Shown: positions 1-11,811 of the stretch, piece after piece
Position numbering within the stretch: position 1 is the stretch's first letter
Layout: every line of letters begins with the position of its first letter
DNA from: Hippophae tibetana
Taxonomy: Eukaryota; Streptophyta; Magnoliopsida; Rosales; Elaeagnaceae
Reading direction: 5' to 3'
Assembly (NCBI GenBank): GCA_037013495.1
Contig: CM072801.1
Span: 34,150,001 to 34,214,000, forward strand
DNA length: 64,000 nt
Made by a program: the position numbers and the translations under genes
The notes under the pieces: generated by a model
The model's database searches: none
What the model saw: only the letters and a program-made list of their open reading frames with translations
What the model was told of the DNA's origin: nothing

Positions 1-25
1 TTTACTCACTTTCGATTTTATTCAA

Positions 26-35
26 TAGAGCTCTA
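26..35. other. B-specific 10-bp palindrome TAGAGCTCTA (example copy)
   Basis: Perfect inverted repeat found just before the anchor in almost every B unit and absent from A units, which have 'tagaactgta' or 'tagaagtgta' there. It contains a SacI site (GAGCTC), so the site marks B units. Exceptions include 13,095 and 15,273 ('tagagcccta'), about 46,547 and its HOR copies ('tagagctgta'), and about 60,347 ('tagatctcta'). Confidence 0.8.
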
Positions 36-40
36 AAGGA

Positions 41-402
41 GATATTTGTTCCGACCAAGGTTTCATTATTTATGTGTCCCATAAATCTATATTCTTTGAA
101 AAGGAAATAGGAGAATAGAAAAAGAAAGGAGCAACTTTTGAAATTTTTAATAAAACAAAACATTTGATAAATCGAACTTTCAACTTTATACGACCAAAAC
201 TTTAGACAATGGTATCATAAGGACTATTATAATATATCGAATTTAACTCTTATCCACTCACACAATTAGTGTTATCCTCACTAAGGAACTTGAATTATGT
301 ACCCAAATCCATCATTTACAATCACCTACCTAGGGTTTTAGGTTTTTCTCCCAAAATTCTGTTTTACTTAGTTTTGATTTTATTTAATAGAAGTGTGAAG
401 GA
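41..402 (+). repeat. Representative B monomer (362 bp)
   Basis: First complete B unit, counted from the anchor 'gatatttg' to the next anchor. B hallmarks: 10-bp palindrome TAGAGCTCTA just upstream (26-35), 'ccgaccaagg', 'ccataaatctatattc', interrupted A-runs 'gaaaaggaaatagg' and 'caataaaacaaaac', then 'acgaccaaaactttt' and 'gactatggtatcgtaagg'. Its downstream third reads 'attagtgttagcctcacta', 'tacctagggttttaggt' and 'ttactta' and leads into an A anchor. This copy has 'tttagacaatgg' in place of the usual 'ttttgactatgg', so it is a somewhat diverged member. Confidence 0.95.
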
Positions 403-764
403 GATATTTGTGCCGACCAGGGGTTCTTTATATATGTGTTCAATAAATCTCTATTTTTCGAGAAAAAAATAGGAGAATAGTTAAAGAAAGGAGCAACTGT
501 TGAAATTTAAAAAAAAACAAAACATTTGATAAATTCTACTTTTAACTTTATACGATTATGACCTTTGACTCGGGTATCATAACGAAAATTATAATATATC
601 AAATCGAAGCTCTTATCGATTCACACAATTATTTCTGGCCTCACTATGGAACCTGAATTATGTACCCAAATTCTATCATTTATATCACTAACCAAGGGTT
701 TTAGCTTTTCTCGCAAATTTCCGTTTTACTTACTTTCGATTTTATTCAATAGAGCTCTAAAGGA
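403..764 (+). repeat. Representative A monomer (362 bp)
   Basis: First complete A unit. A hallmarks: 'tgccgaccaggggttc', 'gttcaataaatctc', two near-pure A-runs (after 'atttttcg' and after 'gaaatt'), 'aaattctacttttaac', 'ttttgactcgggtatc', 'aaaattataatatatc' and 'aaatcgaagctc'. The downstream third reads 'attatttctggcctcac', 'aaccaagggttttagc' and leads into a B anchor. A and B differ mainly in the A-runs, the 'gactcggg' versus 'gactatgg' stretch and the third before the next anchor. This copy has 'cgagaaaaaaatagg' and 'gttaaagaaagg', variants otherwise seen at about 27.72 kb. Confidence 0.95.
550..605 (-). other. Conserved core box of the monomer (example copy)
   Basis: Read on the minus strand, every monomer has TTGATATATTATAA, then ~15 bp, then GATACC(C) and GTCAAAAGTTAT/GTCAAAAGTTTTGG. 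This is among the best-kept parts between types A and B. It resembles, from memory, the GATATATTAT ... AAAAGTTATGACC layout of soybean-type plant satellites. This copy has 'gattatgacctttgac', a slight variant. Any protein-binding role is speculation. Confidence 0.5.
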
Positions 765-917
765 GATATTTGTTTCGACCAAGGTTTCATTATTTATGAG
801 TTCCATAAATCTATATTCTTCGAAAAGGAAGTAGGAGAATAGAAAAAGAAAGGAGCAACTGTTGAAATTTTACAATAAAACAAAACATTTAATAAATCGA
901 ACTTTCAACATTATACT

Positions 918-3097
918 ACCAAAACTTTTGACTATGGTATCGTAAGGACTATTATAATATATCAAATTTAAGCTCTTACAGATTCACACAATTAGTGTTA
1001 GCCTCACTAAGGAACCTGAATTATGTACCTAAAGCCATCATTTACATCACTTACCTAGGGTTTTAGGTTTTTCTCCCAAATTTCCGTTTTACTTAGTTTT
1101 AATTTTATTCAATAGAACTGTAAAGGAGATATTTGTGCCGACCAGGGGTTCTTTATATATGTGTTCAATAAATCTCTATTTTTCAAAAAAAAATAGGAGA
1201 ATAGTAAAAGAGAGCAGCAACTGTTGAAATTTTCAAAAAAAAAAAACATTTGATAAATTCTACTTTTAACTTTATACGACTATAACTTTTGACTCAGGTA
1301 TCGTAACGAAAATTGTAATATATCAAATCGAAGCTCTTATCGATTCACACAATTATTTCTTGCCTCACTTTGGAACGTGAATTATATACCCAAATTCCAT
1401 CATTTACATCACTAACCAAGGGTTTTAGCTTTTTCTCGCAAATTTTCGTTTTACTCACTTTCGATTTTATTCAATAGAGCTCTAAAGGAGATATTTGTTC
1501 CGACCAAGGTTTCATTATTTATGTGTTCCATAAATCTATATTCTTCGAAAAGGAAATAGGAGAATAGAAAAAGAAAGGAGCAACTGTTGAAATTTTCAAT
1601 AAAACAAAACATTTGATAAATCGAACTTTCAACTTTATAGGACCAAAACTTTTGACTATGGTATCATAAGGACTGTTATAATATATCAAATTTAAGCTCT
1701 TATCGATTCACACAATTAGTGTTAGCGTCACTAAGGAACTTTAAATATGTACCCAAATCCATCATTTACATCACCTACCTAGGGTTTTAGGTTTTTCTCC
1801 CAAATTTCCGTTTTACTTAGTTTTGATTTTATTCAATAGAAGTGTGAAGGAGATATTTGTGCAGACCAGGGGTTCTTTATATATGTGTTCAATAAATCTC
1901 TATTTTTTGAAAAAAAAAATAGTAGAAGGGTAAAAGAAAGGAGCAATTGTTGAAATTTTCAAAAAAAACAAAATATTTGTAAATTCTACTTTCAAATTTA
2001 TACGACTATAACTTTTGACTCGGGTATCATAACGAAAATTATAATATATCAAATCGAAGCTCTTATCGATTCACACAATTATTTCCTGCCTCACTATGGA
2101 ACCTGAATTATATACCCAAATTACATCATTTACATCACTAACCAAGGGTTTTAGCTTTTTCTCGCAAATTTCCGTTTTACTTACTTTCGATTTTATTCAA
2201 TAGAGCTCTAAAGGAGATATTTGTTCCGATCAAGGTTTCATTATTTATGTGGTCCATAAATCTATAATCTTCGAAAATGAAATAGGAGAATAGAAAAAGA
2301 AAGGAGCATCTATTGAAATTTTCTATAAAACAAAACATTTACTAAATCGAACTTTCAACTTTATACGACCAAAACTTTTGACTATGGTATCGTAAGGACT
2401 ATTATAATATATCAAATTTAAGCTCTTATCGATTCACACAATTAGTGTTAGCCTCGCTAAGGAACCTAAATTATGTACCCAAATCCATCATTTACATCAC
2501 TTACCTAGGTTTTTAGGTTTTTCTCCCAAATTTTCGTTTTACTTAGTTTTGATTTTAATCAATAGAACTGTAAAGGAGATATTTGTGCCGACCAGGGGTT
2601 CTTTATATATGTGTTCAATAAAGCTCTATTTTTCGAAAAAAAAATAGGAGAATAGTAAAAGAAAGGAGCAACTGTTGAAATTTTCAAAAAAAAAAAACAA
2701 AACATTTGATAAATTCTACTTTTAACTTTATACGACTATAACTTTTGACTCGGGTATCGTAACGAAAATTATAATATATCAAATCGAAGTTCTTATCGAT
2801 TCACACAATTATTTCTGGCCTCACTTTGGAACCTGAATTATATACCCAAATTCCATCATTTACATCAATAACCAAGGGTTTTACCTTTTTCTAGCAAATT
2901 TCCGTTTTACTTACCTTCCATTTTATTCAATAGAGCTCTAAAGGATATATTTGTTCCGACCAAGGTTTCTTTATTTATGTGTTCAATAAATCTATATTCT
3001 TCGAAAAGGAAATAGGAGAATAGAAAAAGAAAGGAGCAACTGTTGATATTTTCAATAAAACAAAACATTTAATAAATCGAACTTTCAACTTTATACG
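918..3097 (+). repeat. Hexamer HOR (~2,179 bp), copy 1
   Basis: Six monomers A-B-A-B-A-B (anchors 1128, 1490, 1852, 2215, 2579, 2946). Diagnostic variants recur at the same offset in later copies: 'gctcttacagattcac' (971), the A unit with 'gcagaccagg' and 'agtagaagggtaaaag' (1852), the B unit with 'ccgatcaagg' (2226) and 'gtggtccataaatctataa', and the B unit with 'aaggatatatttg' and 'ttttacctttttctagc'. The next occurrence of 'gatcaagg' is 2,180 bp on. Confidence 0.9.
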
Positions 3098-5276
3098 ACC
3101 AAAACTTTTGACTATGGTATCGTAAGGACTATTATAATATATCAAATTTAAGCTCTTACAGATTCACACAATTAGTGTTAGCCTCACTAAGGAACCTGAA
3201 TTATGTACCCAAATCCATCATTTACATCACTTACCTAGGGTTTTAGGTTTTTCTCCCAAATTTCCGTTTTACTTAGTTTTAATTTTATTCAATAGAACTG
3301 TAAAGGAGATATTTGTGCCGACCAGGGGTTCTTTATATATGTGTTCAATAAATCTCTATTTTTCAAAAAAAAATAGGAGAATAGTAAAAGAGAGCAGCAA
3401 CTGTTGAAATTTTCAAAAAAAAAAAACATTTGATAAATTCTACTTTTAACTTTATACGACTATAACTTTTGACTCAGGTATCGTAACGAAAATTATAATA
3501 TATCAAATCGAAGCTCTTATCGATTCACACAATTATTTCTGGCCTCACTTTGGAACGTGAATTATATACCCAAATTCCATCATTTACATCACTAACCAAG
3601 GGTTTTAGCTTTTTCTCGCAAATTTTCGTTTTACTCACTTCCGATTTTATTCAATAGAGCTCTAAAGGAGATATTTGTTCCGACCAAGGTTTCATTATTT
3701 ATGTGTTCCATAAATCTATATTCTTCGAAAAGGAAATAGGAGAATAGAAAAAGAAAGGAGCAACTGTTGAAATTTTCAATAAAACAAAACATTTGATAAA
3801 TCGAACTTTCAACTTTATACGACCAAAACTTTTGACTATGGTATCGTAAGGACTATTATAATATATCAAATTTAAGCTCTTATCGATTCAAACAATTAGT
3901 GTTAGCGTCACTAAGGAACTTTAAATATGTACCCAAATCCATCATTTACATCACCTACCTAGGGTTTTAGGTTTTTCTCCCAAATTTCCGTTTTACTTAG
4001 TTTTGATTTTATTCAATAGAAGTGTGAAGGAGATATTTGTGCAGACCAGGGGTTCTTTATATATGTGTTCAATAAATCTCTATTTTTTGAAAAAAAAAAT
4101 AGTAGAAGGGTAAAAGAAAGGAGCAATTGTTGAAATTTTCAAAAAAAACAAAATATTTGTAAATTCTACTTTCAAATTTATACGACTATAACTTTTGACT
4201 CGGGTATCATAACGAAAATTATAATATATCAAATCGAAGCTCTTATCGATTCACACAATTATTTCTTGCCTCACTATGGAACCTGAATTATATACCCAAA
4301 TTACATCATTTACATCACTAACCAAGGGTTTTAGCTTTTTCTCGCAAATTTCCGTTTTACTTACTTTCGATTTTATTCAATAGAGCTCTAAAGGAGATAT
4401 TTGTTCCGATCAAGGTTTCATTATTTATGTGGTCCATAAATCTATAATCTTCGAAAATGAAATAGGAGAATAGAAAAAGAAAGGAGCATCTATTGAAATT
4501 TTCTATAAAACAAAACATTTACTAAATCGAACTTTCAACTTTATACGACCAAAACTTTTGACTATGGTATCGTAAGGACTATTATAATATATCAAATTTA
4601 AGCTCTTATCGATTCACACAATTAGTGTTAGCCTCGCTAAGGAACCTAAATTATGTACCCAAATCCATCATTTACATCACTTACCTAGGTTTTTAGGTTT
4701 TTCTCCCAAATTTTCGTTTTACTTAGTTTTGATTTTAATCAATAGAACTGTAAAGGAGATATTTGTGCCGACCAGGGGTTCTTTATATATGTGTTCAATA
4801 AAGCTCTATTTTTCGAAAAAAAAATAGGAGAATAGTAAAAGAAAGGAGCAACTGTTGAAATTTTCAAAAAAAAAAACAAAACATTTGATAAATTCTACTT
4901 TTAACTTTATACGACTATAACTTTTGACTCGGGTATCGTAACGAAAATTATAATATATCAAATCGAAGTTCTTATCGATTCACACAATTATTTCTGGCCT
5001 CACTTTGGAACCTGAATTATATACCCAAATTCCATCATTTACATCAATAACCAAGGGTTTTACCTTTTTCTAGCAAATTTCCGTTTTACTTACCTTCCAT
5101 TTTATTCAATAGAGCTCTAAAGGATATATTTGTTCCGACCAAGGTTTCTTTATTTATGTGTTCAATAAATCTATATTCTTCGAAAAGGAAATAGGAGAAT
5201 AGAAAAAGAAAGGAGCAACTGTTGATATTTTCAATAAAACAAAACATTTAATAAATCGAACTTTCAACTTTATACG
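3098..5276 (+). repeat. Hexamer HOR, copy 2
   Basis: Same six variant monomers in the same order as copy 1; marker 'gatcaagg' at 4408. Differences from copy 1 are a few single bases (for example 'cacttccgattt' where copy 1 has 'cactttcgattt') and A-run lengths. Identity by eye is about 99%. Confidence 0.9.
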
Positions 5277-7454
5277 ACCAAAACTTTTGACTATGGTATC
5301 GTAAGGACTATTATAATATATCAAATTTAAGCTCTTACAGATTCACACAATTAGTGTTAGCCTCACTAAGGAACCTGAATTATGTACCCAAATCCATCAT
5401 TTACATCACTTACCTAGGGTTTTAGGTTTTTCTCCCAAATTTCCGTTTTACTTAGTTTTAATTTTATTCAATAGAACTGTAAAGGAGATATTTGTGCCGA
5501 CCAGGGGTTCTTTATATATGTTTTCAATAAATCTCTATTTTTCAAAAAAAAAATAGGAGAATAGTAAAAGAGAGCAGCAACTGTTGAAATTTTCAAAAAA
5601 AAAAACATTTGATAAATTCTACTTTTAACTTTATACGACTATAACTTTTGACTCAGGTATCGTAACGAAAATTATAATATATCAAATCGAAGCTCTTATC
5701 GATTCACACAATTATTTCTGGCCTCACTTTGGAACGTGAATTATATACCCAAATTCCATCATTTACATCACTAACCAAGGGTTTTAGCTTTTTCTCGCAA
5801 ATTTTCGTTTTACTCACTTCCGATTTTATTCAATAGAGCTCTAAAGGAGATATTTGTTCCGACCAAGGTTTCATTATTTATGTGTTCCATAAATCTATAT
5901 TCTTCGAAAAGGAAATAGGAGAATAGAAAAAGAAAGGAGCAACTGTTGAAATTTTCAATAAAACAAAACATTTGATAAATCGAACTTTCAACTTTATACG
6001 ACCAAAACTTTTGACTATGGTATCGTAAGGACTATTATAATATATCAAATTTAAGCTCTTATCGATTCACACAATTAGTGTTAGCGTCACTAAGGAACTT
6101 TAAATATGTACCCAAATCCATCATTTACATCACCTACCTAGGGTTTTAGGTTTTTCTCCCAAATTTCCGTTTTACTTAGTTTTGATTTTATTCAATAGAA
6201 GTGTGAAGGAGATATTTGTGCAGACCAGGGGTTCTTTATATATGTGTTCAATAAATCTCTATTTTTTGAAAAAAAAAATAGTAGAAGGGTAAAAGAAAGG
6301 AGCAATTGTTGAAATTTTCAAAAAAAACAAAATATTTGTAAATTCTACTTTCAAATTTATACGACTATAACTTTTGACTCGGGTATCATAACGAAAATTA
6401 TAATATATCAAATCGAAGCTCTTATCGATTCACACAATTATTTCTTGCCTCACTATGGAACCTGAATTATATACCCAAATTACATCATTTACATCACTAA
6501 CCAAGGGTTTTAGCTTTTTCTCGCAAATTTCCGTTTTACTTACTTTCGATTTTATTCAATAGAGCTCTAAAGGAGATATTTGTTCCGATCAAGGTTTCAT
6601 TATTTATGTGGTCCATAAATCTATAATCTTCGAAAATGAAATAGGAGAATAGAAAAAGAAAGGAGCATCTATTGAAATTTTCTATAAAACAAAACATTTA
6701 CTAAATCGAACTTTCAACTTTATACGACCAAAACTTTTGACTATGGTATCGTAAGGACTATTATAATATATCAAATTTAAGCTCTTATCGATTCACACAA
6801 TTAGTGTTAGCCTCGCTAAGGAACCTAAATTATGTACCCAAATCCATCATTTACATCACTTACCTAGGTTTTTAGGTTTTTCTCCAAAATTTTCGTTTTA
6901 CTTAGTTTTGATTTTAATCAATAGAACTGTAAAGGAGATATTTGTGCCGACCAGGGGTTCTTTATATATGTGTTCAATAAAGCTCTATTTTTCGAAAAAA
7001 AAATAGGAGAATAGTAAAAGAAAGGAGCAACTGTTGAAATTTTCAAAAAAAAAAACAAAACATTTGATAAATTCTACTTTTAACTTTATACGACTATAAC
7101 TTTTGACTCGGGTATCGTAACGAAAATTATAATATATCAAATCGAAGTTCTTATCGATTCACACAATTATTTCTGGCCTCACTTTGGAACCTGAATTATA
7201 TACCCAAATTCCATCATTTACATCAATAACCAAGGGTTTTACCTTTTTCTAGCAAATTTCCGTTTTACTTACCTTCCATTTTATTCAATAGAGCTCTAAA
7301 GGATATATTTGTTCCGACCAAGGTTTCTTTATTTATGTGTTCAATAAATCTATATTCTTCGAAAAGGAAATAGGAGAATAGAAAAAGAAAGGAGCAACTG
7401 TTGATATTTTCAATAAAACAAAACATTTAATAAATCGAACTTTCAACTTTATAC
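5277..7454 (+). repeat. Hexamer HOR, copy 3
   Basis: Marker 'gatcaagg' at 6587, 2,179 bp after copy 2. All diagnostic variants are present. A private variant shared with copy 4 is 'tatatatgttttcaataaa' in the first A unit, where other copies have 'tatatatgtgttc'. Confidence 0.9.
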
Positions 7455-9633
7455 GACCAAAACTTTTGACTATGGTATCGTAAGGACTATTATAATATAT
7501 CAAATTTAAGCTCTTACAGATTCACACAATTAGTGTTAGCCTCACTAAGGAACCTGAATTATGTACCCAAATCCATCATTTACATCACTTACCTAGGGTT
7601 TTAGGTTTTTCTCCCAAATTTCCGTTTTACTTAGTTTTAATTTTATTCAATAGAACTGTAAAGGAGATATTTGTGCCGACCAGGGGTTCTTTATATATGT
7701 TTTCAATAAATCTCTATTTTTCAAAAAAAAATAGGAGAATAGTAAAAGAGAGCAGCAACTGTTGAAATTTTCAAAAAAAAAAACATTTGATAAATTCTAC
7801 TTTTAACTTTATACGACTATAACTTTTGACTCAGGTATCGTAACGAAAATTATAATATATCAAATCGAAGCTCTTATCGATTCACACAATTATTTCTGGC
7901 CTCACTTTGGAACGTGAATTATATACCCAAATTCCATCATTTACATCACTAACCAAGGGTTTTAGCTTTTTCTCGCAAATTTTCGTTTTACTCACTTTCG
8001 ATTTTATTCAATAGAGCTCTAAAGGAGATATTTGTTCCGACCAAGGTTTCATTATTTATGTGTTCCATAAATCTATATTCTTCGAAAAGGAAATAGGAGA
8101 ATAGAAAAAGAAAGGAGCAACTGTTGAAATTTTCAATAAAACAAAACATTTGATAAATCGAACTTTCAACTTTATACGACCAAAACTTTTGACTATGGTA
8201 TTGTAAGGACTATTATAATATATCAAATTTAAGCTCTTATCGATTCACACAATTAGTGTTAGCGTCACTAAGGAACTTTAAATATGTACCCAAATCCATC
8301 ATTTACATCACCTACCTAGGGTTTTAGGTTTTTCTCCCAAATTTCCGTTTTACTTAGTTTTGATTTTATTCAATAGAAGTGTGAAGGAGATATTTGTGCA
8401 GACCAGGGGTTCTTTATATATGTGTTCAATAAATCTCTATTTTTTGAAAAAAAAAATAGTAGAAGGGTAAAAGAAAGGAGCAATTGTTGAAATTTTCAAA
8501 AAAAACAAAATATTTGTAAATTCTACTTTCAAATTTATACGACTATAACTTTTGACTCGGGTATCATAACGAAAATTATAATATATCAAATCGAAGCTCT
8601 TATCGATTCACACAATTATTTCTTGCCTCACTATGGAACCTGAATTATATACCCAAATTACATCATTTACATCACTAACCAAGGGTTTTAGCTTTTTCTC
8701 GCAAATTTCCGTTTTACTTACTTTCGATTTTATTCAATAGAGCTCTAAAGGAGATATTTGTTCCGATCAAGGTTTCATTATTTATGTGGTCCATAAATCT
8801 ATAATCTTCGAAAATGAAATAGGAGAATAGAAAAAGAAAGGAGCATCTATTGAAATTTTCTATAAAACAAAACATTTACTAAATCGAACTTTCAACTTTA
8901 TACGACCAAAACTTTTGACTATGGTATCGTAAGGACTATTATAATATATCAAATTTAAGCTCTTATCGATTCACACAATTAGTGTTAGCCTCGCTAAGGA
9001 ACCTAAATTATGTACCCAAATCCATCATTTACATCACTTACCTAGGTTTTTAGGTTTTTCTCCCAAATTTTCGTTTTACTTAGTTTTGATTTTAATCAAT
9101 AGAACTGTAAAGGAGATATTTGTGCCGACCAGGGGTTCTTTATATATGTGTTCAATAAAGCTCTATTTTTCGAAAAAAAAATAGGAGAATAGTAAAAGAA
9201 AGGAGCAACTGTTGAAATTTTCAAAAAAAAAAACAAAACATTTGATAAATTCTACTTTTAACTTTATACGACTATAACTTTTGACTCGGGTATCGTAACG
9301 AAAATTATAATATATCAAATCGAAGTTCTTATCGATTCACACAATTATTTCTGGCCTCACTTTGGAACCTGAATTATATACCCAAATTCCATCATTTACA
9401 TCAATAACCAAGGGTTTTACCTTTTTCTAGCAAATTTCCGTTTTACTTACCTTCCATTTTATTCAATAGAGCTCTAAAGGATATATTTGTTCCGACCAAG
9501 GTTTCTTTATTTATGTGTTCAATAAATCTATATTCTTCGAAAAGGAAATAGGAGAATAGAAAAAGAAAGGAGCAACTGTTGATATTTTCAATAAAACAAA
9601 ACATTTAATAAATCGAACTTTCAACTTTATACG
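7455..9633 (+). repeat. Hexamer HOR, copy 4
   Basis: Marker 'gatcaagg' at 8765. Shares 'tatatatgttttcaataaa' with copy 3, suggesting these two are sister copies. Otherwise near-identical to its neighbours, with a private 'gtattgtaagg' for 'gtatcgtaagg' at about 8199. Confidence 0.9.
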
Positions 9634-11811
9634 ACCAAAACTTTTGACTATGGTATCGTAAGGACTATTATAATATATCAAATTTAAGCTCTTACAGATT
9701 CACACAATTAGTGTTAGCCTCACTAAGGAACCTGAATTATGTACCCAAATCCATCATTTACATCACTTACCTAGGGTTTTAGGTTTTTCTCCCAAATTTC
9801 CGTTTTACTTAGTTTTAATTTTATTCAATAGAACTGTAAAGGAGATATTTGTGCCGACCAGGGGTTCTTTATATATGTGTTCAATAAATCTCTATTTTTC
9901 AAAAAAAAATAGGAGAATAGTAAAAGAGAGCAGCAACTGTTGAAATTTTCAAAAAAAAAAAACATTTGATAAATTCTACTTTTAACTTTATACGACTATA
10001 ACTTTTGACTCAGGTATCGTAACGAAAATTATAATATATCAAATCGAAGCTCTTATCGATTCACACAATTATTTCTGGCCTCACTTTGGAACGTGAATTA
10101 TATACCCAAATTCCATCATTTACATCACTAACCAAGGGTTTTAGCTTTTTCTCGCAAATTTTCGTTTTACTCACTTTCGATTTTATTCAATAGAGCTCTA
10201 AAGGAGATATTTGTTCCGACCAAGGTTTCATTATTTATGTGTTCCATAAATCTATATTCTTCGAAAAGGAAATAGGAGAATAGAAAAAGAAAGGAGCAAC
10301 TGTTGAAATTTTCAATAAAACAAAACATTTGATAAATCGAACTTTCAACTTTATACGACCAAAACTTTTGACTATGGTATCGTAAGGACTATTATAATAT
10401 ATCAAATTTAAGCTCTTATCGATTCAAACAATTAGTGTTAGCGTCACTAAGGAACTTTAAATATGTACCCAAATCCATCATTTACATCACCTACCTAGGG
10501 TTTTAGGTTTTTCTCCCAAATTTCCGTTTTACTTAGTTTTGATTTTATTCAATAGAAGTGTGAAGGAGATATTTGTGCAGACCAGGGGTTCTTTATATAT
10601 GTGTTCAATAAATCTCTATTTTTTGAAAAAAAAAATAGTAGAAGGGTAAAAGAAAGGAGCAATTGTTGAAATTTTCAAAAAAAACAAAATATTTGTAAAT
10701 TCTACTTTCAAATTTATACGACTATAACTTTTGACTCGGGTATCATAACGAAAATTATAATATATCAAATCGAAGCTCTTATCGATTCACACAATTATTT
10801 CTTGCCTCACTATGGAACCTGAATTATATACCCAAATTACATCATTTACATCACTAACCAAGGGTTTTAGCTTTTTCTCGCAAATTTCCGTTTTACTTAC
10901 TTTCGATTTTATTCAATAGAGCTCTAAAGGAGATATTTGTTCCGATCAAGGTTTCATTATTTATGTGGTCCATAAATCTATAATCTTCGAAAATGAAATA
11001 GGAGAATAGAAAAAGAAAGGAGCATCTATTGAAATTTTCTATAAAACAAAACATTTACTAAATCGAACTTTCAACTTTATACGACCAAAACTTTTGACTA
11101 TGGTATCGTAAGGACTATTATAATATATCAAATTTAAGCTCTTATCGATTCACACAATTAGTGTTAGCCTCGCTAAGGAACCTAAATTATGTACCCAAAT
11201 CCATCATTTACATCACTTACCTAGGTTTTTAGGTTTTTCTCCCAAATTTTCGTTTTACTTAGTTTTGATTTTAATCAATAGAACTGTAAAGGAGATATTT
11301 GTGCCGACCAGGGGTTCTTTATATATGTGTTCAATAAAGCTCTATTTTTCGAAAAAAAAATAGGAGAATAGTAAAAGAAAGGAGCAACTGTTGAAATTTT
11401 CAAAAAAAAAAACAAAACATTTGATAAATTCTACTTTTAACTTTATACGACTATAACTTTTGACTCGGGTATCGTAACGAAAATTATAATATATCAAATC
11501 GAAGTTCTTATCGATTCACACAATTATTTCTGGCCTCACTTTGGAACCTGAATTATATACCCAAATTCCATCATTTACATCAATAACCAAGGGTTTTACC
11601 TTTTTCTAGCAAATTTCCGTTTTACTTACCTTCCATTTTATTCAATAGAGCTCTAAAGGATATATTTGTTCCGACCAAGGTTTCTTTATTTATGTGTTCA
11701 ATAAATCTATATTCTTCGAAAAGGAAATAGGAGAATAGAAAAAGAAAGGAGCAACTGTTGATATTTTCAATAAAACAAAACATTTAATAAATCGAACTTT
11801 CAACTTTATAC
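9634..11811 (+). repeat. Hexamer HOR, copy 5
   Basis: Marker 'gatcaagg' at 10944. Shares 'gattcaaacaattag' with copy 2 at the equivalent site (about 10,424 and 3,886). Otherwise the same as copies 1-4 apart from A-run lengths and scattered single bases. Confidence 0.9.

Larger units (their letters stand above)
1..917. repeat. Left flank: 2.5 older monomers outside the hexamer HOR
   Basis: Contains the end of a B unit, B (41), A (403) and B (765). It does not match the 2,179-bp repeat that starts next. The B unit at 765 belongs to a subtype with 'gaaattttacaataaaac' and 'cattatactacc', shared with units at about 21.1, 22.9, 25.8 and 28.0 kb. The match to the hexamer repeat begins at about 918, where 'actacc' gives way to the type continued at 3,098. 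Confidence 0.8.

Noticed and set aside
41-60. TATA-like words ('ataatatatc', 'tttatatatgtg') as promoters
   Set aside because: They are part of a 70% AT monomer and occur in every unit. Nothing else supports transcription starts.
310-345. Telomere-like 'tagggttttaggttttt' before A units
   Set aside because: It resembles degenerate plant TTTAGGG, but there is only about one and a half imperfect copies per monomer and it differs in the B-leading version ('aagggttttagcttttt'). Not telomeric sequence.
41-402. An internal ~181-bp half-repeat that would make the monomer a dimer of nucleosome-sized units
   Set aside because: Comparing the two halves of the B consensus by eye showed only short chance matches such as 'ttcaata'.
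550-605. Possible CENP-B-box-like site around 'gactcgggta' in A units
   Set aside because: It has A-NN-CGGG spacing, but the required TTCG half at the correct distance is absent in the A units I read.
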